Assembly: GCF_021869535.1 (NCBI RefSeq)
Contig: NW_026262668.1
Span: forward strand, 69,585,558-69,649,557
Length of the DNA: 64,000 nucleotides
Source of the DNA: Mytilus californianus
Lineage: Eukaryota > Mollusca > Bivalvia > Mytilida > Mytilidae
Reading direction: 5' to 3'
This document shows positions 46,941 to 57,380 of the stretch, piece after piece. A program made the position numbers and the translations under genes. A model generated the notes under the pieces. That model saw only the letters and a list, made by a program, of their open reading frames with translations, was not told the origin of the DNA and did no database searches. Numbering within the stretch: the first letter of the stretch is position 1; each line of letters opens with the position of its first letter.

Positions 46941-47783
46941 ATATGAATTAGAACATAAATCCTTGCATTGGTTTTCTCTTTTTAATATTTCAGAATTTGT
47001 CATACTGGGGCCTTTTACACTCACTATACGATATGGTCACTCATATATAGCAAGATATAGTTTGGGGCCAGATGTCTTATTCAAAGATGTAAATGTGGAT
47101 AAAACATTTGTATGTGTAATTCCTTGTCTGATATCTAATCTGTCCAATAAGTATGACCAGAATGGTAAAATTGCAATTTTTTATAAAATTTGTCAATTTT
47201 GACATGTCAGCTCAAAAGTCAGTGCTTCGGTACTGTCATGGTTTATAGCATATAAATATATTTTTTTGAAACTCGTCGTTGATAAATTAAGAAATTAATA
47301 AGAAACTAAGGTTCCAACTCCCTCAGACAAAGATGACCAGATAAATATAAAAAAAGGCTTACGACGTTCAAAATTGATCAGGTTAAATATTGTTTTTGTG
47401 ACATCACTAGGGACATTTCTGTACTGAAACACCCTGATTATTTCAACCTATTTATTCAAAAATGAAATTCATAATTTTGAAAGGTTTGAAGAATGTTACT
47501 GCATTTATATTTTAGCAATTTCAGGGACCAAATATTGTCTAATCATGAATCCTGCTTTTAGACATAGCACTTTGACAACTACTTAATTATGTTGATACTG
47601 AGATAGCAGCAACACTAGGAAAAAATGTATTGAAAAATAAAACTAACTTATCAACTTAACATCATTGAATGTGCATACATCATCTTTTGATTGTTTGTAT
47701 CGTTGGATCTCATAAACTGCATCGTACATATCTTCTTTTATTGATGTTTTGTTAGACAACTAGTAATAACTTTTCTTTTCCAG

Positions 47784-47838
47784 TTGAATTTAATGAAGTC
47801 TGTCTATGACAGTATAATAGAAAAAATGAAAACAACAC
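47784..47838 (+). pseudogene. QTRT1: QTRT1-like exon (helix after the zinc site)
   Basis: Acceptor TTTTCCAG. Encodes LNLMKSVYDSIIEKMKTT and one base of the next codon. The donor GTTAAA is weak but the phase fits the next exon exactly. Confidence 0.75.
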
Positions 47839-47852
47839 GTTAAATAATTTCA

Positions 47853-47925
47853 TGCGTCCGAAGCGCTTCTCTGGATTTACCTTCATCAGGAACGCTCAAA
47901 GCCGAATATTTGAGAACCAAAAATG
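47853..47925 (+). repeat. Dispersed repeat, family E
   Basis: GCGTCCGAAGCGCTTCTCTG, GATTTACCTTCATCAGGAAC and GCTCAAAGCCGAATATT; a better preserved copy of 7965-8045, sitting in the short intron between the last two QTRT1-like exons. Confidence 0.75.
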
Positions 47926-48039
47926 TATAATAACCTAAACAATTGAAGTGCTATATGACCAAAAGGGACCTAAAAATTTATTTAAGGTAAATTTTGCCTG
48001 AGTGAGTTGAAACCTTAGTTTCTTATAATTTCAAAATAG

Positions 48040-48173
48040 ATGACACGTTTCCACAGTTTATAATGAAGTTCTTCATCCAGCAGTTTCCAAACAAATACTT
48101 TACTCAGTGGGCTATAGATGCATTAGACTCAGTAAACCTTAAACTAAATGAAAATATATCAGACAATGGATAA
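48040..48173 (+). pseudogene. QTRT1: QTRT1-like terminal exon
   Basis: Acceptor AAAATAG. Encodes DTFPQFIMKFFIQQFPNKYF, TQWAIDALDSVNLKLNEN and ISDNG then TAA, matching the FPDFV...W..DAL..VGI end of QTRT1 in order and spacing. Confidence 0.75.
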
Positions 48174-48739
48174 TCTTCAGTAGATTTAAAGAATAAAGTC
48201 AGTGACTCATATACAGAAAATTAGAAAATATCATGATGCTAATAAATTCATTGGTAACTCATATACTTATTTTTTGGTACCCCAAAAATATTTCTGGGAA
48301 ACTTGAAGTCACTGATTGACCGCAACATTAAGAATTATTACTTTTCTATTGCATGTGCACTTCGGTTAATTTGAAAATGCTTTAAACTAATTATTTACCC
48401 TGTGACTGCTAAAAATAGGAATTATGAATCTGGAACATTTTTATTCTGCAAATATTAATAATTTTAATAATGGTTTCCAAGTGATACATATTTGTACATT
48501 GAATAAATGACCTTGCTCTTAGGTTCACCTAGACAAAACTTGGCAATTAATGTAATAGCCTCAGTGCCGTTGTCCATATGTGTACGAGAATTCACAGTCA
48601 GTTATATATCATATACTAGTTAACATTCGCCGATATAATTTAGTGAACATTTACATTTTAGAGACTGATCCTATTGCATAAAGATGTAAGCCATTATGAT
48701 GAATATTAAAATCAAAAATTCAGTTGGAAGATCAAATAT

Positions 48740-49025
48740 GATCTTCAATCAAAAAAGTAAAATAACAAAAATACCGAACTCCATCGAAAATTCAAAACGA
48801 AAGTCCGTTATCAAATGGCAAAATCAAAAGCTCAAACACATCAAACGAATGGAAAACAACAGTAATATTCGTGACTTGGTACAGGCATTTCCTTATGTAG
48901 AAAATGGTGGATTAAACCTGGTTTTATAGCTAGCTAAACCTCTCACTTGCATGACAGTCGCATACAATTCCATTATATTGACAACAATGTGTGAACAAAA
49001 TAGGTAAAAATGTCAAAAATAGGTG
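48740..49025 (+). repeat. Dispersed repeat, family D
   Basis: AAATACCGAACTCCATCGAA, CAAACACATCAAACGAATGG, CTTGGTACAGGCATTTCCTT and AAACCTGGTTTTATAGCTAG; the inverse of 28900-29170. The 77-codon open frame across it is repeat-derived, not a gene. Confidence 0.85.
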
Positions 49026-49890
49026 TACAGAGGAATCTAGTAGAGTGCGTTAGCTCTTCAATAAAAGATGGATAGTATAATCATAGATATAAGGCTATTA
49101 TATCTATGATATAACCTACTTTTCATACTACATTGAATTACGGTTAAGTTTTTATATTGACAGTATTTTTTAAATAGTTCATTTAACATATGATGATATG
49201 TTTTACTTCCCTATAGTCTGTTATTGGATAATAAGTGACATACAACTATATCGCCCCATTTCTTGTTATATCATCACCTGACTGAAACTGTAGTAAGCAA
49301 AAAATGAAGGTTCCTGTTCGGAAAGATGGTACCAAAAATGTTTTGTGTGGTCAGAAATAAAGGTGTTAACCAAGGTCGCAATTACGTTTTGTGTGGCAGA
49401 TGTTTCATCGATAATAATTAAAAAATACATGATGATTGTCCGAAGGTTATTGGATCAAGTTTATTTTTAAAAATTATACTTTTTGATAATTCATATGTAG
49501 TATACTAAATTGCGGGAAATTGTATACTCCTTTATGATGTTTTCAGAAAAATCCCGAAAGTAACATTCTATATATTTCAGATATTGGTATATGTATTAAA
49601 GTTCTGAATAACGATTTAACATCCTCGAAAAGGAATATTGACCATCATCAGGATCACTAAATTAACTTGGCGAATTTATAATATTATTTTAAGATGAAAC
49701 TTAAATTTTAGCAATTTGCAAAATGTATGGAGAATGGCATTTAAAACATTTCTATATAGTTATTTAATATCTTTGAAAAACTAAGGAAAATAATCACAAT
49801 CTTTGTTTTGCTAAGATAAGGTCAATTCTCACATTTGCTGAATTCATTTATTACAATATTTGATTCATAAATTATCCTTTTTTTTAAGTG
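49026..49890. other. Non-coding DNA
   Basis: No gene or repeat recognised. Confidence 0.4.
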
Positions 49891-49891
49891 C

Positions 49892-49976
49892 TGACTTGGC
49901 TAGTTAGGATGCGAGGAGAATCATATTCATATTTCCTGAACACCTTCCACTGGTGTTTCCTCTAGCCAAGCAATCA
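49892..49976 (+). ncRNA. Candidate structured hairpin H1
   Basis: CTTGGCTAG (49895-49903) pairs perfectly with CTAGCCAAG (49962-49970), and the stem extends outward with TGA/TCA after a small bulge. A related hairpin, H2, lies at 55101-55189. Between them two stem pairs change on both sides. RNA identity is inference; strand is arbitrary. Confidence 0.4.
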
Positions 49977-49983
49977 TCTAAAT

Positions 49984-49988
49984 GGCAT
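49984..49988. repeat. Target-site duplication GGCAT (left) of BEL/Pao element
   Basis: GGCAT here and GGCAC at 55080-55084: a 5-bp duplication with one mismatch, the usual size for BEL/Pao. Confidence 0.65.
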
Positions 49989-50165
49989 TAACTTTATTAG
50001 ACTTGTGAAAGAAAATAACGTCTTGCTAGTTGAGATACTTTATGATTCTAAGATGCGTAGATACGTAACAATAGCGTTACGTTACATTACAATAGTGTGC
50101 GCGAAAGTACGGGAAACAATTTCATAACATAATGTTCCAAAGTCTCTTGGCCCATATTCACGACA
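49989..50165 (-). repeat. LTR of BEL/Pao element (3' LTR)
   Basis: 177 bp; on the minus strand it begins TGTCGTGAATATGGGCC. Preceded on that strand by the purine tract GAGGCCCCCAGAA. Confidence 0.85.
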
Positions 50166-50317
50166 TTCTGGGGGCCTCAAAATGCAAAAGAAATTAAATT
50201 ATTTTAAAATGATATATAATCAAAACTATTAAAGTTCTATAAATAGATCACATTGAAAGTTTGTTGTAAAATTTCACGTTACGTTAACTGTCCATCACAA
50301 AAATCATTCAACAGTTA

Positions 50318-50851
50318 CTATAGTTCTAATGGATATAACTTCACGATTGGTCGTATGGTAACTAGTCCCCTAGAAGTCCGTACTTTTGCTGCACGAATAA
50401 GTCCATCCCCTTCTTTGATGACGTCTTCTATTGTTCCCAATCTCCATAAAAGTCGTGGTGATTCACTTTCTAGTTGAACTACATCATCGATGTTAACTTG
50501 CCCATTATGTTTTCCGGAGGCCCGATGATATTCCTGTAATCCGGTAAGATATTCGTTATACCAACGTTTTTCGAAGTGGTTTAATAAAAGTCCTTTTCTC
50601 TCAGATAGTTTGTTTGCTGTGATTGTGTCAAGTTCTTGAATATTCGCGTTGTGTATGTCGTTGATCATCTCTGTCGTCGAAATAATCATTTCGTGTAAAA
50701 GATGAGATGGCATCAATGGTTCAGGATCTCTTATGTCTGAAGATATATATGTAAGTGGGCGATTGTTTATTATAGTTTCAATCTCCGTGAGTATTGTTGT
50801 CAAATATTGTTCGCTGACGATTGCTTTACCAAAAACTTTCTTTAATGTCAT
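50318..50851 (-). pseudogene. BEL/Pao integrase C-terminal part
   Basis: 178 open codons: LTEIETIINNRPLTYIS (end of the integrase core with its catalytic-helix glutamate region), ATKLSERKG-like linker, FEKRWYNEYLTGLQEYHRA, DDVVQLESESPRLLWRLGTI and IRPIVKLYPLEL. These last blocks are the conserved domain that follows integrase in BEL elements. Confidence 0.85.
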
Positions 50852-50899
50852 TTTCGTTAAGCTAATTAGACGTTCCCACCATCCGCCATACCACGGCGT

Positions 50900-51104
50900 T
50901 CCTTTCGGAATGAATTTCTAGTTGACTTTGTAGTTTATTTGATGCGGCTACAAATGTAGGTGCGTTATCGGAATAAATAGTTTATGGTGTTCCTTTTCGA
51001 CTGACAAAACGTCTAAATGCTAAGACAAAAGTGTTCAATGACAAATCAGGTACAAGTTCCAAATTTATAGCTCGTATACATACACATGTGAATAAACATA
51101 TAGA
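50900..51104 (-). pseudogene. BEL/Pao integrase core, right part
   Basis: Degenerate translation around NAFRRFVSRKGT and SDNAPTFVAAS on the minus strand, the region of the second catalytic Asp. Stops present. Confidence 0.6.
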
Positions 51105-51385
51105 TATAGGAAGATGTGGTATGAGTGCCAATGAGACAACTCTCCATCCAAGTTACAATTTATAAAAGTAAACCATTATACGGCCTTCAACACGGAGCAT
51201 TGGCTCACACCGAACAGCAAGCTATAAAGGGCCCCAAAAAATTACTAGAGTAAAACCATTCAAACGGAAAAACCAACGGTCTAATCTATATAAAAACGAG
51301 AAACGAGAAACAAATATGAACTACATAAACAGACGACAACTACTGTAATCAGATTCCTGACATTGCAAACATATGTATACCTTCC
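51105..51385 (+). repeat. Dispersed repeat, family A, nested in BEL integrase
   Basis: GATGTGGTATGAGTGCCAAT, AACTCTCCATCCAAGTTAC and GGCTCACACCGAACAGCAAG. The integrase coding sequence continues on both sides, so this repeat inserted after the BEL element. Confidence 0.9.
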
Positions 51386-52144
51386 GCGGTTGTGTTGATG
51401 TATCCTTGATGTGTAGAGGTCCGGCAAAATCTATCCCAGTTGTACAAAATGGTATGGTGTCTTTTACTCAATTCTTCGGTAGTGGTGGTTGTTCCAGTCT
51501 ATTATACGGTTTACCAATCATTTTTTAGCATTGTACGCATTTACGTAAGACACTGTTAACACATTGTCGAATTGCCGGTATTCAGTATGATTGTCTTATC
51601 TGTGTTATTGTCTGGCCGACTCCTGCATGTAGATTTCTTAGATGTGCGTCCATAATAACAAAATCTTTAAGTTTGTGGTCCTTGGTAATAAAATAGGAAA
51701 CTTCGCGTTTTCGTCTAGAGATTAATTTTGTATTCTGCCTTTACATCGTATGATTCCATTTTCATCCAGATATAAACGTAACTGTTGTACAAGCGGTAGT
51801 GATTTAGTTTTCGGAATCAATGAAATATGTTCTAGCTCTTTCACGAACCTGTCTTGCTGTGTATCTTTGATCCATAAATTCATAGCTAATAAAATTTCCT
51901 CTTTTGTTAGAATTGTCTTGAGCTTCCTGTCACCTTGTGAACTCCTAAGTCGATATGATCGTTTTTTCTGAGAGTTATTTACAAATTTCAAGACGTATCC
52001 AGTCACAGTTAAAAGTTTATGTAAATCAGCATACCTGGACAAATCTATGACCTGTGATATTCGCTGCGGATCACTTGGGTTTTTATCGTCAACTCTGTGT
52101 GTCTCTGTTCCTGTGATGTTGGATAGTTGAGTGCTTATTTCCAC
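51386..52144 (-). pseudogene. BEL/Pao integrase zinc domain and linker
   Basis: LYLDENGIIRCKGRIQN, then DAHLRNLHAGVGQTITQIRQ and CVNSVLRKCVQC: the H-x3-4-H and C-x2-C ligands of the integrase zinc domain are all visible, though the conserved Trp codon between them is a stop. Confidence 0.75.
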
Positions 52145-52201
52145 ATGTTCTGTCCACGTGGGCTATTTACGCTCGTCCGTTATCCACTCGGGTCCATTCA
52201 T

Positions 52202-52741
52202 CTATAGTGTCGCATCCTCAAATTTCGATGCAGTTATTCCACGTGTTTGTAGGTCAGCAGGGTTCATTTCTGTAGGTACATATTTCCATTTGTTAGTTTC
52301 AGTGATATCTTTAATCTCACTAACACGATTTTTTCCAAACTTGTTTAGCGGTTTCGATGAGGTAAGCCAATGTAGAACTATTTGACGATTGCTGCAAAAT
52401 ACTGCTCTTTTAATCCTTAAGTTTTCAATTACATCTTTTGAGAGTCGTGCTCCAATCACTGCAGCCATTAGTTCTAATTTCGGTAAAGTTATTAATTTCA
52501 ACGGTGCAACACGGTTTTTTGCGATAACGAGTGTTGACACTGTGCCTTTACTCAAGTGAACGGAAGCTGCATATGATTTCTGACTTGCATCAACAGAAAT
52601 GTGTAGAGTAGAGTCGCTGGTTTCCACGTCATGGTTTGCAAAATAGTATCTCTGTAATTTAAGTTTCGAAATTATCTGTAAGATGTCATTCTTCATATCG
52701 GTCCATGCGTTTTCAATTTCTTTCGGTCTTGTCCCATGCAT
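52202..52741 (-). pseudogene. BEL/Pao RNase H region
   Basis: TLHISVDASQKSYAASVHLS (D-A-S of the RNase H-like fold), RVAPLKLITLPKLELMAAVI, GARLSKDV and FCSNRQIVLHWL, then the KWKYVPTEMNPADLQTRGIT tail. All are hallmark blocks of BEL elements. The usual D of SDS is N here. Confidence 0.85.
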
Positions 52742-53006
52742 ATTCTTTTTTCCAAAGTTCTTGCATAAGTGTTTTTGCTCTAATGGTGGTCGGTCTGAGT
52801 AGTCCTAATGGATCATAAATAGCGGAAGACTGTCGCAAAGGTTCACGTTTTGTCAATTGTGTGTCCATCTTTAATTGTTTCGTTTCGGCAAAGCTGAGTG
52901 TATCTGAGTCTGCATTCCAGTGCATCCCCAATATTTTCGTCTCCTTGTCTGCATCTAGTATTTTTTCAGATTGGGCCAAATCTCTGAGTTTGGCGCTGTT
53001 TGACAT
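52713..53006 (-). pseudogene. BEL/Pao connection domain
   Basis: ETKILGMHWNADSDTLSF, then YDPLGLLRPTTIRAKTLMQE, the characteristic WN...D.L / YDPLGLL.P blocks of the Pao family between RT and RNase H. Confidence 0.85.
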
Positions 53007-53050
53007 CCATGACCGTAAGTTAAAGCCTCCCTGTTTAAGTAACTATCGAT

Positions 53051-53936
53051 TCATTCATTGAAGTATTTTACTACTGCTTCTTCGGAGTCCATGCTAGTAA
53101 GTACATTATCAACATATAAGTCTTCTTGTAGAATTCTAGCTACTCTGCTCGGATTCATCGATATATGTTTTAGCAATGTCGCGTTTAAAATAAACGGCGA
53201 ACACGTCGCTCCAAAAAGTACAACTTTAAATCTGTACATTTTGAAGTCTCTTGTTGGGTCAGTTGAGTCGAACAACCAAAAGAATCGTGTGGCGTCTAGG
53301 TCTTCATTGTCAAGTCTTACTTGTAAAAATGCCTTTTCTATGTCTGTTGTGATTCCATATTTTCTAAATCTAAATCTTGTAAGAATGCTTTGTTAATTTA
53401 TTCAAAACAGGTGGTGCTGAAGATAGGCAGTCATTAAGGCTGGGTAAATCTTGATTTCCACGGCAACTGCAGTCATGTACAATTCTAATAAGGGTCGTGT
53501 TTGATTCCTTCTTAACGGGATGGTGCGGTATGTAGTGGATTCGTCCATTTTCTATGAAGTCTTTCATCTCCTGTTCTTTGATTATCTTATTGTATAAATG
53601 TAACAAATCCGGGTCTTTAACTAACCTAGCTATAACCTTCTGGGTCCTCCTTCTTGCTACATATTCATTCGTAGGTAACTCTGGGTGATCTGGTTTCCAT
53701 GGAAGTTTGTCGACATATTTATTTTCCTTAAAATTTATGCTAGAGTTTGGGTATTCAAGCATTAGGTTTTGTACGTTTTTTGTATTTTTATCAGAATCCG
53801 TCTCTAATCCGCTCGACTCAATCTCCCAAAATTTCTGTAAATCGCACTCTGTGGGTTTGTGCGCCACTAAAACATTCATCATCGTAGAGTTCCATTGGTT
53901 AGTGATAATACCTGTGTTCAGCGGTCCTGATAGCAA
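53051..53936 (-). pseudogene. BEL/Pao reverse transcriptase
   Basis: Read over 53936-53370 and 53275-53051: LQKFWEIESSG, RIHYIPHHPVKKESNTT, IRIVHDCSCR, LNDCLSSAPP, then YRFKVVLFGATCSPFILNAT and LYVDNVLTSMDS. The Y-V-D-N box is the BEL form of YxDD. One frame break separates the halves. Confidence 0.85.
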
Positions 53937-54223
53937 TTAGCCTATTTTGGATTTAACAGCTGTTGGTCCGTCACCAAATTATTTCATCCTGTACTTAAGA
54001 CCTGTAGTAATCTGATCCAACTAGTAGTAAAATGTTGAACTTTTCATCGTGTGTGACTGGGTGGGCAAGTTATAATCCTCGTAAATAGGACAAGCTGTTG
54101 AGGCTTACACGTTTCTTCATATATATCGGTGCGGCAATTTTTGGAACAATTATTACTTCCATTGGAATTCTTTCTATTCTTTCGGTCTCGATCGATATTG
54201 TCTCTTTCTCCAGGTTGCGTACC

Positions 54224-54430
54224 TCACCTTCTTTCCCGCCAAAATGCAGAAATTTGCATACTTACTATACCACTAGGTTTGATATGTAGTTTTTCTACTA
54301 ACTCTTGAGAAATAAATGAGTTTTGGGCGCCTTCATCGAGTAGAATGTTAGTCATAACACTTTCGTCATGGTACCACACCACGGCAGATTTTAATAGAAT
54401 TTCGGTATGTGCTGTAACAACTGAATGCAT
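54224..54430 (-). pseudogene. BEL/Pao protease
   Basis: VMTNILLDEGAQNSFISQEL: the D-E-G-(A/S)-Q...F-I block is the usual BEL protease active site. The upstream and downstream parts are frame-broken. Confidence 0.8.
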
Positions 54431-54479
54431 AGCGACGCTCTCTGTAGTACTTAGTACATCTCCATTAGCAGGTTTTGTT

Positions 54480-54680
54480 AAGGGTTTATTTTCATTCGAA
54501 GTGGAATTTCTATTTTGTAAATTATTACGGCAAATGCTGCTATGATGTTTCTTACTGCAATATCGGCAACTATATTGTTACTTACATTCCGAAACCTTGT
54601 GATTGCCGAAACATTTAACATGCTTAAAGCAAACTCGTTTTTCCTTGACGATTTTCGTGCGAACGTTTATATCGGTGATC
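54480..54680 (-). pseudogene. BEL/Pao Gag zinc knuckles
   Basis: CFKHVKCFGNHKVSEC, then after a stop CRYCSKKHHSSIC. Such paired knuckles close the Gag of BEL elements. Confidence 0.7.
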
Positions 54681-54871
54681 TTTGTACATTCATTTTGGTG
54701 AAGCGGGGTTTGACAAAACAAACACGGCCTTTTAATCTTAAATGTACTATTGTACTAGTGTCGTTACTATCTTTAGACGCTGTTGACCTCCACCTTTCAT
54801 TTGTTATTTCTGTAACGAACGATGCGGTTGGGATAATATCGGTTTCAATAGGACTGGCGTTGTAATGATTC

Positions 54872-54887
54872 CTGTTCCCGGCACCAA
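54872..54887 (-). promoter_or_regulatory. Primer binding site region of BEL/Pao element
   Basis: On the minus strand TTGGTGCCGGGAACAG, 15 bases downstream of the 5' LTR. The tRNA is not identified. Confidence 0.5.
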
Positions 54888-54902
54888 TATTTTGAGGGTT
54901 AA

Positions 54903-55079
54903 TAACTTTGTTAGATTTGTGAAAGAAAATAACGTCTTGCTAGTTGAGATACTTTATGATTCTTAGTTACGTAAATACGTAACAATAGCGTTACGTTACA
55001 TTACAATGGTGTGCGCGAAAGTACGGGAAACAATTAAATAACATAATGTTCTAAAATCTCTAGGCCCACATTCACGACA
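54903..55079 (-). repeat. LTR of BEL/Pao element (5' LTR)
   Basis: 177 bp; matches 49989-50165 (AACGTCTTGCTAGTTGAGAT, GTAACAATAGCGTTACGTTA and others) with a small number of differences. Confidence 0.85.
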
Positions 55080-55100
55080 GGCACTTTGTATTACTTGAAC

Positions 55101-55189
55101 TGATTGCTAAGCTGGTTTAGACACGAAGAGAATCATAATTGTTCGACCCTCAAGCACTGTTCCATGTCGTTTCTCCAGCTAAGCAATCA
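55101..55189 (+). ncRNA. Candidate structured hairpin H2
   Basis: TGATTGCTAAGCTGG (55101-55115) pairs with CCAGCTAAGCAATCA (55175-55189), a 15-bp stem with one A.A mismatch. It is a paralogue of H1 (shared GAGAATCAT in the loop side, similar length). Without the BEL insertion, H1 and H2 would be only about 28 bp apart. Confidence 0.45.
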
Positions 55190-55669
55190 ATCCAACAAAA
55201 TTTTACCTCCACTGGGAGTGTTGTGTAGTGTAGTGTAGTAAAACTTGAATATCTTGAGTATATATACATTTAATTGACATGGTTATAATCTTAAGAATGT
55301 TCACCTCACTGAAATATCACTGAATTCTGAAAAGGTAGAGATTTTTCTTTGGAGATGTAGCAATAAAATATATGCAAGCAGTGGCTGTGGGATAATTTGG
55401 GGTTTATAGTTCACTACCACTAATACCTTCATAATGATATAAATATGCGGTTTCGATTCACATGAGCATGACACGTTTGTCTGGAAAAAAAGTATAACAA
55501 AAATACCAATCTGCAAGATAAATTAAAAGAAACATAGTTCCGCTATATTGACAAAATAGGGTGAGTAATCCTAACAGACATAATAGGTAAATGTGACAAT
55601 AGTTGAGATCCAGCAGCAAAGATTGTGTAAACATACATCACAACTGACTAAACATTCAAACAATCATAC

Positions 55670-56590
55670 AAATAAATCTAACAAAGACGCCAACGAAAAG
55701 GGTGTTACTGTTGATAGTAAATTTGATAAAGACGCCGCTAAAAAAGTTTTCCTGGTTGATATTACATACCGTATACATCTTCTCGACAGTACAGATTAAG
55801 TAAAATATAAATACAAGGGTAAACAAAATGGGAAAAAACCGTCATGCTCAGGACCCACCGGCAACAGAACAACCAAAGTCAAAAACCCGATAACGGATGC
55901 ATAAATACCGAGTCACGTCAAAAGTCATACGACCAAAAGAAACACAAAGGACGAAGACTAAAAAGGGAAAACTTCAGCACCAAGAATCTATAACTCAAGA
56001 CCATCCTGTATTATTTCTGATTTTTTTTTAAGTATATGAATAGCAAAAGTAAATGAATTAATAAATTAATAAAAGAGATAAATTTTACAAATTACAAATT
56101 TGGAACTGATTAAGTGATAGCATTTTTAACTTTCACCGCTACATGTGATGATTGATAGCGGGACTCTTTACCGTTAAAGGAGATGATTACAAAATGAAAT
56201 ATTTATAGAATGTTAATTTTCTTTAAACTAAATATATTTTTTTATTCAGACATACCTGTGAATAGGCTATAGCATATTTTTTTAAAAAGTCATAGCCGGT
56301 GTAACAATTTCTGTTTCAAAACCAAAAAGATATTAGATAGTAAAAAAATTAACACGTTTACGGAAGAAATATAAAACTTTTCCGGAAACAATACGCAAAA
56401 TAATTGCTAGATGATACATTTATATTGTTCAATAAATAAGTTTCATTTATATGTATTTGTTTATTTCATTGCTGATAATGTTATAATTTAGCTGTAATTA
56501 AAACTAATTTTAATTTAATATAATTATGCTTACCAGAAAACAACCTTGGATTTCTGATATTAATAAACAGGGACTCTTCATTGGCAGGGT
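55670..56590. other. Insert of unknown nature in duplicate copy 2
   Basis: Absent from copy 1. Its first part stays open for 69 codons (55593-55799) with NKDANEKGVTVDS, KFDKDAAKKVFLV. The sequence after it is rich in AAC/AAAG motifs and looks repeat-derived. Not recognised. Confidence 0.3.
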
Positions 56591-56593
56591 GGA

Positions 56594-57380
56594 CTAGTGA
56601 AGAACATTGTTAACAGCAGAAGTGCTATTGTTGTTAAAAAAAACAAAATGTATTATTTGTGTAGTGGACACTGAATTTTTATCTATTAGGTCTGGATGCT
56701 TACCAATGAACATCTTGGGAAAAAGGACGAGACGTTCTTTGACAAAACCCTGGCTCAATAATGTTTTGCTCAAACACCGATGACCTTTCACAAAGTCTGA
56801 GTGGTAGCTAGGTCTTGATACTTACCAATGAGCATTTTGGGAAAAAGGACGAGACGTTCTTTGACAAAACCCTGGCTCATTAATGTTTTGCTCAAACACC
56901 GGTGACCTTTCACAAAGTCTGAGTGGTAGCTGCAAGTTCTTGAATATCTTATGAGTTCAAAAATGTTATTCCATATGCGGGTGAAGTTAGTATATTGCTG
57001 TTAAGATAAGGAACATGTATAATTTCTAAATTGTCATAGATTCTGGTACTGAGATGACCGCTGTTGTCAAATTCGAAGTGAATGCCCAAATTGAGGTTGA
57101 GGAAGCTTTATGTGGGGTTTATTTAATCTCTAGTTCAGCAGGATATATTAATGGGACTCAATCAGAAAAGTTTTGATTGTTAGTGGAAAGAACATCATTA
57201 ATATACCTGAATGTGAATTAAATTGTCTAGCATCTTTGACCTTGTTGTTTTTACAAGTCCCTGAAGGAATTCCTACTAATATAAAAGTAAGAAAAGGTCG
57301 GCTAGGAGAGGTGCACAGTTGGAGTGACGACAACCTGCTGGAAAATTCTACCTCCAAATTCAACAAATATGTTGTCAATT
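56594..57380 (-). pseudogene. Penelope-like reverse transcriptase fragment
   Basis: On the minus strand: VDNIFVEFGGRIFQQVV, RYINDVLSTNNQNFSD (the RYIDD palm box with D to N), YPAELEIK, then TSPAYGI-type sequence and LSKTLLSQGFVKERLVLFPK. Many stops. It belongs to the same family as 28140-28537. The thumb-coding part is duplicated in tandem. Confidence 0.7.
56693..56934. repeat. About 121-bp tandem duplication, two copies
   Basis: CTTACCAATGA(A/G)CAT(C/T)TTGGG, AAAAAGGACGAGACGTTCTT and GACCTTTCACAAAGTCTGAG occur twice, in 56693-56814 and 56815-56935, with only a handful of differences. It lies in the Penelope-like fragment. Confidence 0.9.

Larger units (their letters stand above)
42357..48173 (+). 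pseudogene. QTRT1: QTRT1-like tRNA-guanine transglycosylase, last three exons, frameshifted
   Basis: Exons 42357-42549, 47784-47838 and 48040-48173 give the C-terminal third of the eukaryotic catalytic subunit of queuine tRNA-ribosyltransferase, which swaps guanine for queuine at position 34 of GUN-anticodon tRNAs. The RFGSALVPSG start, DFRPID, the zinc motif CKCSTC (CxCxxC), the HN that supplies the fourth zinc ligand, the SVYDSIIEK helix and the WAIDAL end all align with that family. The active-site part (catalytic Asp, substrate pocket) was not found upstream; Gypsy copy 2 lies there. One extra T in a T-run at about 42524-42528 shifts the frame just before the HN motif. Splice phases otherwise fit. 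Either a partial pseudogene or the damaged 3' end of a gene that starts outside the window; a sequencing error in the T-run is also possible. Confidence 0.75.
49989..55079 (-). mobile_element. BEL/Pao LTR retrotransposon (5091 bp, decayed)
   Basis: Two 177-bp LTRs flank minus-strand remnants of Gag zinc knuckles, a BEL-type protease, RT, the Pao connection, RNase H and integrase, in the standard BEL order. Stops and shifts occur in most domains, and a family A repeat is nested in the integrase. The primer-site region TTGGTGCCGGGAACA follows the 5' LTR on the minus strand. Confidence 0.9.

Noticed and set aside
46990-47202. Open stretch FVILGPFTLTIRYGHSYIAR... with a TTTCAG acceptor in the QTRT1-like intron
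   Set aside because: No match to QTRT1, and the phase does not join the flanking QTRT1 exons, which join each other without it.
48696-48929. 77-codon basic open frame
   Set aside because: Lies in a family D repeat that also occurs inverted at 28900-29170, where the frame is broken.
54542-54865. 107-codon plus-strand open frame
   Set aside because: It is the antisense shadow of the BEL Gag zinc-knuckle region.
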